Assembly: GCA_020026335.1 (NCBI GenBank)
Contig: JAHHQO010000002.1
Span: 157,087-221,086 of the forward strand
From: Alistipes sp.
GTDB taxonomy: Bacteria; Bacteroidota; Bacteroidia; Bacteroidales; Rikenellaceae
Direction: 5' to 3'
DNA length: 64,000 bases
A program made the position numbers and the translations under genes. This document shows, one piece after another, positions 1-7,732 of this stretch. Each line of letters begins with the position of its first letter. Position 1 is the first letter of the stretch. The notes below the pieces were generated by a model. That model was not told where the DNA came from, made no database searches, and worked only from the letters and a program-made list of their open reading frames with translations.

Positions 1-11
1 CAAGTATATTT

Positions 12-911
12 TTACTCCAGCTCAAGCGGATTATAGGGAATCGGACTGCATTGATCATGGGTAATGAGCCGAGGTTGGCCATCCTGAAGCGTCACGAAAT
101 AGTTTTGTCCCGTCTTGGCGAAAAACGTGTTGATCGGATTGTTGTAGATAGTGCGAGCGGCCTTTTGCACCCGCTCGCGCGACATCTTGCGGGAGGGCAC
201 CTTGTAACGAAGCATCGGCTCTGCGGGCTTCTCGATGCCGATCGCCCTGAAGCAGTACTCTCCTGAAGCGTCTTTGGCGGCCAAAACCATCCCCGGCAAA
301 CCGTGGAATTTCCAGAATCCGGCAATTGCGGGAAGATCCGGGGCATACCAAACACTCCATTCCCGCCCTCGGAATGAACACCGAGCCTTCATACAGCGGT
401 ATCCCAGAATCCCGCAAACAGCGTCGTCAAGTTCCCATTCGATTGCCGGCAGCGGTTCATCATAGGTATGGAACAGATTATCGATGTTGGGCAACAACAC
501 GCATTCTTCGAGTATCCTGCGGCGGAGATCGACGTAAAGTGCCGCGGAATATTGTACGCTGCACGAGTCCATCCACTCATAAGAATTCTTTCGGTTCCGG
601 TCGGTATGGTTTTTTGATAGTTCCCGAAGGTACATACTGTAGAAACTTGTGTAGCAGCTCCCCGTTTCGGCAACGATTCTGTCATGGCGCACCAGCGTAT
701 CGATCCGAACGGTGAGGTCATAGATGACACGCAGGGCGATATCATCGATCTCCTCCCGCTCGGCAGTAGAATAAAAACTCTCGAAATTCGGGATATAAGT
801 ACCTGAATAGACCGGCATGGTGCGTTTCATTTCGGAGAGCGGAACGATACGCTGAGCCGAAGCCGAAAGGCATGACAACAAGGTAATTATTATATAAGTG
901 AATTTTGTCAT
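12..911 (-). CDS. GLPGLI family secreted protein (copy 2)
   Basis: A 299-residue protein with an N-terminal signal peptide (hydrophobic residues about 5-16, then ASAQ), so probably periplasmic or surface-exposed. The family signature is the HGLPGMVL stretch at residues 203-210, preceded by the typical CSFRGREWSVWYAPDLP-like block at about 177-194. GLPGLI proteins (TIGR01200) are a Bacteroidetes-specific paralogous family of unknown function. This copy lies 82 nt downstream of a double-glycine peptide gene and is paralogous to the protein at 3060-4016, though the two have diverged a lot. The reading frame ends 12 nt from the window edge, so the operon may continue to the left. Family assignment is firm; function is unknown. 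Confidence 0.85.
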   Translation of the reverse strand: MTKFTYIIITLLSCLSASAQRIVPLSEMKRTMPVYSGTYIPNFESFYSTAEREEIDDIALRVIYDLTVRIDTLVRHDRIVAETGSCYTSFYSMYLRELSKNHTDRNRKNSYEWMDSCSVQYSAALYVDLRRRILEECVLLPNIDNLFHTYDEPLPAIEWELDDAVCGILGYRCMKARCSFRGREWSVWYAPDLPAIAGFWKFHGLPGMVLAAKDASGEYCFRAIGIEKPAEPMLRYKVPSRKMSRERVQKAARTIYNNPINTFFAKTGQNYFVTLQDGQPRLITHDQCSPIPYNPLELE

Positions 912-993
912 CGAACTTGCTTGAAATTGTCATCGGGCTTGTCAGGAAGAGTTGTTCGTCAAAAAATTCGACGAACAACTCCCCGAGTTCTAT

Positions 994-1206
994 TTAGCAA
1001 ACAATGCCAACCGCATCTACCGGGCGTTTGATATTGTTTACAGCTTCGTTGGCGTTCTCACCAGGTACATCGACCCAATAGCCGTCGTTCGGGCTATCGT
1101 CATCGCCCCATTTGGTGACAACATAACAGCGCCATCCGCCCTTGGCTTCGTTCATCTGTTTTTTTGTCAGTTGCTGTGCTGCAAAATTTTTCATGTTCGT
1201 TTTCAT
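994..1206 (-). CDS. Double-glycine leader peptide precursor (copy 2)
   Basis: A 70-residue peptide. The leader contains L-T-K-K-Q-M and ends in KGG (Gly-Gly at residues 23-24), like Bacteroidales natural-product precursors of the TIGR04149 type that are normally cut after GG during export. The predicted core is 46 residues, acidic and Trp-rich, with only two cysteines: one at core position 3 and one as the very last residue. An in-frame upstream start at 1257 is possible, but the MKTN or MKNF starts fit the leader family better. It sits between an aspartic protease gene and a GLPGLI gene. No dedicated maturase or peptidase-transporter is visible in the window. Confidence 0.65.
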   Translation of the reverse strand: MKTNMKNFAAQQLTKKQMNEAKGGWRCYVVTKWGDDDSPNDGYWVDVPGENANEAVNNIKRPVDAVGIVC

Positions 1207-1306
1207 AGTCGTAGTTTTTGTCGATTTTGAATTCTGTTTCGGTACGGACTTTTGCATCTCGACAGGCGTCCTGAACTGCCGTTTTCCGATTCATATTCCG
1301 ATGCTC

Positions 1307-1325
1307 CGGAAAATAATTCTATTTT
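1307..1325. repeat. Spacer repeat, copy A
   Basis: A 19-bp stretch identical to 4113-4131, inside a longer imperfectly conserved block (about 1307-1375 against 4113-4195). Each copy lies downstream (in minus-strand sense) of one of the two aspartic protease genes. This suggests that the protease plus its trailing spacer was duplicated as a unit. Confidence 0.6.
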
Positions 1326-1421
1326 CTTATACCTTTTAGTCGAACTTATGAGCTGTCGCATTCGGTTTTGTTTCCTCGCGGGAAGGTTTTTTCGTATTCG
1401 GATGGCAAGTCCGAATGGAAG

Positions 1422-2657
1422 TCATGGGGTTCCGCTGGTCGGAGGTATTCCGCACCGGATGAACAGCGTATCCCGGTTCCGAACAATCGTAAACGAATGC
1501 CCGGATGCAGTTTCATCGAAATAGGTGCGCGGCAGGTCGAACAACCGCCGACCGTCCACATCGAGAATCACATCACCTTCTTCCACGCCGAAATCCTGCC
1601 AATACGATCCGTCCTTCACGAAATCGACTACGGCATGTCCCTCTCTGCTCCGGAAAGCCCGGAAACGGAATTTGGCCATCCCTTCCTGCCGGCTCTGATC
1701 CTCCTGCAGGGAGATGTATGCGATGGGGAACAGTTCGATACGGTGTTGCGCCGGATGAAACCGCAGATTGAATGACTTCAAAAAGTCCATGCCTGCCACG
1801 ACCATCTCGCGCTCTCCCGAAATACGCCACGGACGCAATAGTTCACGGTGCTCAATCCATAATTTGCGGTTCAATAATCCATATTCATTCAGCCAATAGA
1901 AAGTCGGTAAGACTCCGTTTTTGGACGGGCAAACGTATTTGCGTGTGGTCTCGTCGTTCAGTACCGCACGCATCGTACTGTCGGGTTCGGCATACAGATA
2001 GACGAGGGATTCGGGGCTTCCGGTATCCAATACCAAATCGACCCGTGGCCGCACTTTTTCGTTCCGGCAATGGAACTGAAACGGGAAATCCCGAATAACA
2101 AATTGGTTTCCGACGACATCCAGCTGCAAAGAGATACCCGGCAACGAAAAAACGGGCCAATCGTATACGGAGAGGTATTTGTTTTCGCTATCGAACTCCC
2201 ACGTGCGGGTCTCTTCGAGCGGAATGGAGAAAATGCCGTCGGCCGCAAGCAGGTTCAAAGAACGCCCGTCCACAATCCGGCACCCGGAATAGCAGACCCG
2301 ACTGTTCCCGACCGATATCGAGACGGGGTGCTCCACGGTCATGCAGGGGATGTCTCGCTTGAAATTCCATCCCGACTTCAGTGTCTCCGTAGGACGGAAC
2401 CGGTCGATCAGGCCGCTTTTTTCTGCAAAGTTCCTGTCCAGAACGAGCATTCCGGCACTTCCCGTATCGAAAATCAGCTTACACGTATGAGCAGAATCCA
2501 ACTTCGTTTCGATGACCGGATGTCCCATCATGTCGTACTCGAATCTCGCAGTTGCGGGTTCGATGGTGCATGCCGGAACGTACGACTGCGCTCCTTCGTC
2601 CCGACGGATGCAGGCCGAAGCGAGAAACAGAATGAAAATAATGAGTATCCGAAACAT
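1422..2657 (-). CDS. Lipoprotein aspartic protease with PDZ domain (copy 2)
   Basis: A 411-residue protein. It starts with a lipoprotein-type signal (LASAC, lipid Cys near residue 16). Two retropepsin-like catalytic motifs are seen: FDTGSAG (DTG at 64-66) and LDTGSPE (DTG at 211-213), so one chain can supply both catalytic aspartates as in pepsin-like bilobal enzymes. The C-terminus (about 345-400) contains a PDZ-like block with VVDFVKDGSYW and GDVILDVDG. It is related to the protein at 4269-5429, with the same order of domains. It lies 66 nt downstream of the peptide gene at 2724-2969 and upstream of a second peptide gene, so processing of those peptides or of GLPGLI proteins is a reasonable but untested role. 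Confidence 0.75.
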   Translation of the reverse strand: MFRILIIFILFLASACIRRDEGAQSYVPACTIEPATARFEYDMMGHPVIETKLDSAHTCKLIFDTGSAGMLVLDRNFAEKSGLIDRFRPTETLKSGWNFKRDIPCMTVEHPVSISVGNSRVCYSGCRIVDGRSLNLLAADGIFSIPLEETRTWEFDSENKYLSVYDWPVFSLPGISLQLDVVGNQFVIRDFPFQFHCRNEKVRPRVDLVLDTGSPESLVYLYAEPDSTMRAVLNDETTRKYVCPSKNGVLPTFYWLNEYGLLNRKLWIEHRELLRPWRISGEREMVVAGMDFLKSFNLRFHPAQHRIELFPIAYISLQEDQSRQEGMAKFRFRAFRSREGHAVVDFVKDGSYWQDFGVEEGDVILDVDGRRLFDLPRTYFDETASGHSFTIVRNRDTLFIRCGIPPTSGTP

Positions 2658-2723
2658 ATAATCGTCCGTTTCAATATAAACTCTCCAATGTACTGTAGCT
2701 TATATAGTTATTGACAAGTTTCA

Positions 2724-2969
2724 TTATTCCGTTCGCCAAAAATCACGACAACCGCCATTACCATCATCTATCATAAGGGCTGAGTCGATTGTTTTATGAA
2801 TCGAATTTTTATTTCCAGACCAATTGGCCTGTCCGTTTGCCTCGATGGAGGAACCGCCGACATTTCGATAATAACAGGCGCAATTGCAGACATTTCCACC
2901 TTTGACGCTACTCATTTCCTTTTCCGAAAGGTTGTTTTTTTCGATCTGATTCACTTTAAGCGATTTCAT
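2724..2969 (-). CDS. Double-glycine leader peptide precursor (copy 1)
   Basis: An 81-residue peptide whose leader (MKSLKVNQ...LSEKEM...VKGG, Gly-Gly at 24-25) is an excellent match to the Bacteroidales GG natural-product precursor type (TIGR04149). The predicted 56-residue core opens with a CNCAC cluster, is rich in Gly, Asn and Ser, and has a fourth Cys near its end. These residues are often modified or disulfide-bonded in such peptides. Its 5' leader is identical over 54 bp to the leader of the GLPGLI gene at 3060-4016. No radical-SAM, LanM/YcaO or C39-ABC gene is in the window, so a modified natural product is inference only. Confidence 0.75.
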   Translation of the reverse strand: MKSLKVNQIEKNNLSEKEMSSVKGGNVCNCACYYRNVGGSSIEANGQANWSGNKNSIHKTIDSALMIDDGNGGCRDFWRTE

Positions 2970-3015
2970 AGTTCTTTAGTTTTAGGTTTGTACAATATTT
3001 TTCGGATTATTGTCC
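2962..3015. repeat. 54-bp identical leader repeat, copy A
   Basis: These 54 bp, including the first eight coding bases of the peptide gene at 2724-2969, are identical to 4009-4062, which begins the GLPGLI gene at 3060-4016. Two different genes therefore share one 5' untranslated leader and start-codon context. The copies point to a duplication junction or to a conserved regulatory leader. Confidence 0.9.
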
Positions 3016-3059
3016 CGTAACGGGTATCCCTTCCGGCATTCTCCGAAATCGGGAAAAAA

Positions 3060-4016
3060 TCATATATCCAATTCGAGTTTCGGATAATAGCCTTCGGGAA
3101 TGTAGTTGATGTCGATTTCAACCGTCTTTTGTGTACTCATGTCGTAGATGATATGCTCCTTTCCGTCCAAAAACATCATTGTCATCGGAGCCAGCCACTG
3201 CCTGCGCCACATACGATCAATATCTTTTCGCGTACACTTGACTTTCTTATGTGACGGAATGACAAACTCATGACGGTTCGTGCCGTTCAGTGCCTTGTCC
3301 GCATAGTCGTAAATCATCCGGCCGACAGGTTGTTCCAGACCGATTGCCGTCCAGCAAAAGAGTCCCTTCGTGTCAGTGGCTTTCAGAATCAACCCCGGTA
3401 ATCCGCCCAATTTCCACGGTCCATCTGCCTGAGGAATCTCCGGTGCGAACCATGCCTCCCAAGTCCGGCCGCGGAAGGTCGCAACAGCCTTGCGGCAGAG
3501 ATAGCCTACAATCGTATCCGTTTGTTCCGTAATCTGCCAATCCAGTGCTTCTACCGGTTCGCTATACTGATACTCTTCGCGCAGAAAGCGAGTAGAGACC
3601 AAACGTTTCCGATCCTTCGGCCATGTATATATGTTGCAATACCACGGATGTTCATCGTCTTTCAGCCAATCCAGCAATGGAATGCCACTCTCCAGACGGG
3701 CAATGTCCGTTCGCGGAATGTCAACATAATAACCATAGGACATCGAGTCAATCCTATCGGCATACAGACTGTAATAGAGAGTCGCGTTTTTTCCTGTTTC
3801 GAGCAGCGTGCGGTCGTGCAGGCGTTTCATATTCGAAGTATCTCGCACATAGGCGAAATCATAGGTTACGCAGAGAAGGCAGGTGTCGATCGGATATTTT
3901 GCTCCCAGGTCTCTTACTTCGGCTATATATTCTCCCTGTGCTTTCGTTTCCCATGAACACAAGATGGCAAACAATAAAATCAAGAAAATTCTCATAAGCA
4001 TAAGTTTTGATTTCAT
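3060..4016 (-). CDS. GLPGLI family secreted protein (copy 1)
   Basis: A 318-residue protein with an N-terminal signal sequence (hydrophobic residues about 5-20, then KAQ). It carries the full family motif GLPGLI at residues 205-210, preceded by the conserved TFRGRTWEAWFAPEIP region at about 180-195. It belongs to the Bacteroidetes GLPGLI family (TIGR01200), of unknown function. It lies 90 nt upstream of the peptide gene at 2724-2969 and about 250 nt downstream of the protease gene at 4269-5429, all on the minus strand. Its 5' leader is a perfect 54-bp copy of the peptide gene leader, so the two genes probably share translation or transcription control. Confidence 0.88.
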   Translation of the reverse strand: MKSKLMLMRIFLILLFAILCSWETKAQGEYIAEVRDLGAKYPIDTCLLCVTYDFAYVRDTSNMKRLHDRTLLETGKNATLYYSLYADRIDSMSYGYYVDIPRTDIARLESGIPLLDWLKDDEHPWYCNIYTWPKDRKRLVSTRFLREEYQYSEPVEALDWQITEQTDTIVGYLCRKAVATFRGRTWEAWFAPEIPQADGPWKLGGLPGLILKATDTKGLFCWTAIGLEQPVGRMIYDYADKALNGTNRHEFVIPSHKKVKCTRKDIDRMWRRQWLAPMTMMFLDGKEHIIYDMSTQKTVEIDINYIPEGYYPKLELDI

Positions 4017-4062
4017 AGTTCTTTAGTTTTAGGTTTGTACAATATTTTTCGGATTATTGTCC
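4009..4062. repeat. 54-bp identical leader repeat, copy B
   Basis: Identical to 2962-3015 across 54 bp and placed at the start of the GLPGLI gene. The rest of the 4063-4268 gap contains the spacer repeat (4113-4131 core) and no convincing peptide gene. At the equivalent place in the other cassette there is a peptide gene. Confidence 0.9.
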
Positions 4063-4112
4063 TGCGACGGAGTGTCCGAATCCGCCGTTTCCCGAATAAC
4101 GAATCTCTGATT

Positions 4113-4131
4113 CGGAAAATAATTCTATTTT
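4113..4131. repeat. Spacer repeat, copy B
   Basis: Matches 1307-1325 exactly over 19 bp, with weaker similarity continuing for about 60 bp. It follows the aspartic protease gene at 4269-5429, as copy A follows the protease at 1422-2657. Confidence 0.6.
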
Positions 4132-4268
4132 TGTTATGCCTTTCTGCGTTTTAGTTCAACTTATAAGTTATCTCGCTTTGGTTTCATTTTTTCTATGGAA
4201 AACTCTTTTGTCGGGCTCGCAAAGCCTTTTGAAATTTCCAGCGGATTATACTCTTGATTTTATTGTCG

Positions 4269-5429
4269 TTAAATGACAATGTCTTTCGTTCCTCCCGCTG
4301 ACTCGATCTTCCACACACGATGTCCCTCCATGGAATACAACTCATTCTGTCGCTCCTCGGAAATATCTTCCCACCGGGTGCCGTCAACTGCCACGACTCT
4401 GTCTCCGAGACGGAGGCCTTGTGCGTAAGCTGCGTCATTGGTTCGGATTCTTGTTACCACTCCTTTGGAATCGCACCAGAATCCTGTCTTGTTCATAGGC
4501 TTGGAGGGATAAATGTTTTGTGCCGGAGTGAGTATAAGCCGATCGTTCTTCAAATCAAGGATCATATTGAAGTGTTTGAGCAGACGCATACCGACAGTGC
4601 CTGCTATCGGCTTGTCGATACCGGAAAGATAGCTCCTGAACTCTCCCGAATAGCTCCTTAATCCCGTATCAAATGCACTGCGGACGTGTGGCAAAGTGGC
4701 GGATGGTATTTCAATGTCGACCTCAAAATCATATAGTTTTCTATCTGGAATCTTAGTAGAAAAACTGTCCTCAATCTTCCAATGGGGAATGTGCAAGACA
4801 AAGTCTTCCAACTCTGGCGTCGGGTCAGTAATGGCAAATCCGTAAGGTGTACCTGTATCAAGCAGATAGAGATAATCCGTAGATAAAGACTTGTCATTGT
4901 AGGATAATGTCATCGGAATATTGACAAACGGAGCGAGTTTTCGGTTCCCTTTCTTCGCAAACACCAATGGATAAACGATGGCATTTTCGGGCAAAGTGTC
5001 CGTCTCGCAAATAGAAAATATACGGTTGTCGAAATCGAAACACCAAATTCGCCTTTCTGTCGCATATACAGGAGCAATCATAGCTTCGATTTTACTGGGA
5101 ACATGGTAAATTTTATTGCTGTTCAGAGATTGACCTCCGAGTGATATGCTCTCAACATCGATTTTCGATACCCCGGTGCCGGATTCAGCCACGGCCGAAG
5201 CGTCTGTGTAATTCGCAGCGAGCGACCGTGGCAGCAGGCAGCCGACCATACATCCCGTATCGAACAGCATTTCGAGCGTATCCGCTGCATTGATTACGAC
5301 GGGAGTATAGATTCCATCGTGGTAAATGCGCAAATTCGTATTGTCTGCTGTCTGTAGAGCCTGTTCATTCGATGAACAAGAGATGACAGCAAATTGAACA
5401 ACCAGTATTATGTGTAGAAATTTGTTCAT
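4269..5429 (-). CDS. Lipoprotein aspartic protease with PDZ domain (copy 1)
   Basis: A 386-residue protein from the MNKFLHII start; an in-frame extension to 5468 lacks signal-peptide character and is less likely. It has a lipobox-like AVISC signal. There are two DTG motifs, at residues 57-59 (LFDTGC) and 191-193 (LLDTGT), and a C-terminal PDZ-like segment with GLRLGDRVVAVDG. It is a retropepsin-like/PDZ protein of the Bacteroidetes type, probably anchored to a membrane facing the periplasm or surface. It is the first gene of the minus-strand cassette, about 330 nt downstream of a TAnnTTTG box at 5762-5769. Confidence 0.75.
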   Translation of the reverse strand: MNKFLHIILVVQFAVISCSSNEQALQTADNTNLRIYHDGIYTPVVINAADTLEMLFDTGCMVGCLLPRSLAANYTDASAVAESGTGVSKIDVESISLGGQSLNSNKIYHVPSKIEAMIAPVYATERRIWCFDFDNRIFSICETDTLPENAIVYPLVFAKKGNRKLAPFVNIPMTLSYNDKSLSTDYLYLLDTGTPYGFAITDPTPELEDFVLHIPHWKIEDSFSTKIPDRKLYDFEVDIEIPSATLPHVRSAFDTGLRSYSGEFRSYLSGIDKPIAGTVGMRLLKHFNMILDLKNDRLILTPAQNIYPSKPMNKTGFWCDSKGVVTRIRTNDAAYAQGLRLGDRVVAVDGTRWEDISEERQNELYSMEGHRVWKIESAGGTKDIVI

Positions 5430-5881
5430 CGCTACAATGGTTTTATATGAGGTAACGCGCAAAATCAATAAACCTTATTTTTAGTTATAGATTTAGACTC
5501 ACATAGCACATGACATTCAACATATACTCTCACATCATCATTTAAATACAAAGTGAAAGTATAATCTCATTTATTAGGATAAAAATAATCGTCAAATATT
5601 TTTTTCGTCCATATATAGACGGATTCTTCAACATAGACTCCTTGTGCAAACACGATAAACATTAACTGCCTAACAAATTGTTTTATCTCAATATAAGGCC
5701 TCGACTGACACAAGTTTAAACAAGTCATCTAACACAATTGATTTTATCAATATATATATAACAAAGATAACATTTTTATCGATACTTTGCGATTCAAAGA
5801 CGCCAATTTACTATTCTATTTCAATAAGATACACAAGTAACTCCTAATTATTTCTATAAATCACAGATACAAAAGGAGACA
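5430..5881. other. AT-rich intergenic region upstream of the peptide/protease cassette
   Basis: About 450 bp with no supportable ORF. It is strongly AT-rich and holds the probable cassette promoter (next entry). I see no tRNA or recognisable riboswitch. Confidence 0.5.
5762..5769 (-). promoter_or_regulatory. Bacteroidetes -7 box for the peptide/protease cassette
   Basis: The minus strand reads TATCTTTG, a perfect TAnnTTTG. It would start transcription near 5755 and give an unusually long leader (about 325 nt) before the protease start at 5429. Confidence 0.45.
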
Positions 5882-5913
5882 TCTCCAACAAAAAATCGAT
5901 TTTTTGTTGGAGA
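5882..5913. repeat. 32-bp perfect palindrome
   Basis: A gapless perfect inverted repeat centred on ATCGAT, with A6/T6 tracts flanked by CCAAC/GTTGG and outer TCT/AGA. As RNA it gives a 16-bp stem with almost no loop on either strand, so it could be a bidirectional terminator, a protein-binding site or a recombination site. Confidence 0.9.
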
Positions 5914-5966
5914 GAAGCCATTCAAAACTTACAACCGAGCGACAGCTGCGGGGGTGTGCGAAAAAA

Positions 5967-6004
5967 AATTTCCCTGCTACGCACACGCGTAACAGGGAAT
6001 TTTT
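5967..6004 (-). terminator. Bidirectional terminator after the fimbrillin-like pseudogene
   Basis: A stem built from TTCCCTG/CAGGGAA and TACGC/GCGTA around a short loop, with T runs on both strands. It lies 30 nt beyond the end of the minus-strand pseudogene at 6034-7082. Confidence 0.8.
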
Positions 6005-6033
6005 GATAATGGAATCGGGGATTCACATTACGA

Positions 6034-7082
6034 TTATGTCGTTAGAAGGCAAAGAAACAACGGACTTTGGATTTGTAATTTGCGGCTGTCTCTCATTACC
6101 TCCAATTTGCCATCATTGAAGTGTATGGCGCGCGAATGGTGGATGTTGCTGCATCCGGACGAGGTACAATACTGGTCGCTGACGGTGAACTCGTCTTTAT
6201 ACTGTGACGGTATGACGCTCAGGATTTCATTGATGGTGCTGATGGCATGGGTACCTGCCGGCGCAGGAATCGACGAAAAGGTCTGGTTGCTCTCATCTCT
6301 GAATTGGGTGCAGTCTGCACAGCCGAAGCTCTCCAGCATCTCGACCCACTGTCCCTCTGCCGCGATGAACCACTGAGTCGCTCCTTTGGGGGTGCGATTG
6401 TCTGCGCGGAAGGTTTTCACCTCGCAGAAGGCATCAAAATTATTCTTTTTAGGATGACGGAGGATAGCTTCCGTGGTCGCCAGACCGTCAAAGTCCTTGC
6501 AGAGCAAATCTGTGATTTTGCCTTAGTCACCGAAATATTCGATGCCGTAACCGCCGAATTTATATTTGCCCGCAACATTCTTCAGTGACATCACCAGACC
6601 GTGTGCATTGTCGATGCCACCAGAGCCTTAACGGCACTGGCACCGAGCTTGCTCTTGTCGAGACTCACCACAACACCGATTACGTTGGCATAGTCATTTG
6701 AGGTCAGCTGACGCGCGCTTATCAGATTTCCGTCCTTCAACATGAAGACGCCTTTGGTGACATCGGTCAAATCATTGTTATCATTTGCCACGATAGCACT
6801 AATCAAATCGTCTGATGTAACCTCGAAGATTTCGCCGTTGTTCCAGTCGGCCACCTCAAGATTGAAGTTGATGTTACCGCTTTCGTTCTTCAGATTTACC
6901 ACATAGAGCGTATTGCGCTTCAGCATGATAGGTGTGCCGTCCTGTTTTTTCAGCACCACGGTAGCCATATACTCCACCTTGTTGGCGGTATAATAGATGT
7001 CCAACGAGGGAATGTTCTCTCCGTTGCCGAAGTGCTCATAGAACGGTACAGTAGTAAGTCTTACTGGTTTGGCCAATCCAGA
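6034..7082 (-). pseudogene. Fimbrillin-like surface protein, decayed C-terminal part
   Basis: Two minus-strand reading frames (7076-6591 and 6507-6034) together encode one protein. The first part has a fimbrillin-like block (LKRNTLYVVNLKN, then GNINFNLEVADWNNGEIFEV) and then a LISARQLT...VIGVVVSLDK segment. Near 6600-6605 the frame shifts (CACACGG where CACGG would restore HGLVMSLKN...). After GGYGIEYFGD an in-frame TAA at 6523-6525 interrupts it before GKITDLLCKDFDGLATTEA. The remainder includes TPKGATQWFIAAEGQWVEML, typical of C-terminal domains on Bacteroidales fimbrial tip or FISUMP-like proteins. The N-terminus is missing: a stop (TAG) lies just upstream at 7083-7085. With three defects it is best called a pseudogene. 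It ends before the terminator at 5967-6004. Confidence 0.75.
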
Positions 7083-7154
7083 CTATTCCCAAATCGGTTA
7101 TGCCTTAGGCTAAGGATTTGAAATGCTTCTTACACTGTTGAAGTATGTTCTAAA

Positions 7155-7445
7155 ATGAAAGAATTGGATATGACTAATCTTGGAATGGTAGCTTACAGTA
7201 TGATTCTTGCTGAATTGGCTGACAATTCCAAGCAGACTTATCCACCCCTTAAATTGTTTGAGAAAGATGGATTTATGAGTACTCGTTTTTCTTGTTCTAC
7301 TAATGTATGGAATGTTCAGGCAACCAAAGATTTCCTCGACAAGCATTATACGAAAATTGCGGATCCATGTAAGAGAATCAGAAAAGGTTATACTATGAAC
7401 GCAATGGATGACTTTGATTGGGAAAGTGAACTGTCTCTCAAATAA
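7155..7445 (+). CDS. Small hypothetical protein (96 aa)
   Basis: An unrecognised 96-residue protein starting MKELDMTNLG and ending DDFDWESELSLK. It has no signal peptide or membrane segment; it is mixed-charge and looks soluble. The frame stays open for about 14 codons upstream of the ATG without another good start. It sits in a decayed AT-rich stretch between the fimbrillin pseudogene and a broken ORF. Base composition is lower in GC than the core genes. It could be a real small accessory gene or the remnant of a larger one. Confidence 0.4.
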   Translation: MKELDMTNLGMVAYSMILAELADNSKQTYPPLKLFEKDGFMSTRFSCSTNVWNVQATKDFLDKHYTKIADPCKRIRKGYTMNAMDDFDWESELSLK

Positions 7446-7459
7446 TAAATTATTTAAAC

Positions 7460-7720
7460 ATGAAAAAGATTTTTGGGGCATCGCAGCTTTGGCATAGCAA
7501 GATGGTGATTATCTAAGTTTCTAATTGCGATGTTTTCGCTTTGGAAATCCATTATAATAAGTTCTCCCCTTTACTTACGGGGAGAACTTACATACCGGGG
7601 AAGTACGTCAAACAACAATACGGAGAAGTAGAGAAAAAGGCGTACAGTATTCTTCAACAAGTCAATCAAATAAAAGGCAAAATCTCCGAAGGGGCTGACC
7701 TCTTCGGAGATTTTCGTTAG
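7460..7720 (+). pseudogene. Broken small ORF with one internal stop
   Basis: A frame of 86 codons begins with ATG (MKKIFGASQLWHSK...) 14 nt after the preceding gene and is interrupted by a single TAA at codon 19 (7514-7516). It then stays open (VSNCDVFALEIHYNK..., a TYIPGKYVKQQYGEVEKKAY segment, ending EGADLFGDFR) to a TAG at 7718-7720. The sequence reads as protein-like, with lysine/glutamine-rich helical character. The last codons overlap the hairpin at 7679-7716. I do not recognise the family. Confidence 0.4.
7679..7716 (-). terminator. Terminator of the UvrA-like operon
   Basis: AAAATCTCCGAAG pairs with CTTCGGAGATTTT around a 12-nt loop, just past the minus-strand UvrA-like gene ending at 7733. 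The T run on each strand makes it potentially bidirectional. Confidence 0.75.
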
Positions 7721-7732
7721 TGATGTTTTCTT

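Noticed and set aside
4193..4438. Minus-strand 81-codon ORF as a possible third peptide gene
   Set aside because: It overlaps the end of the protease gene out of frame, and has no GG leader pattern.
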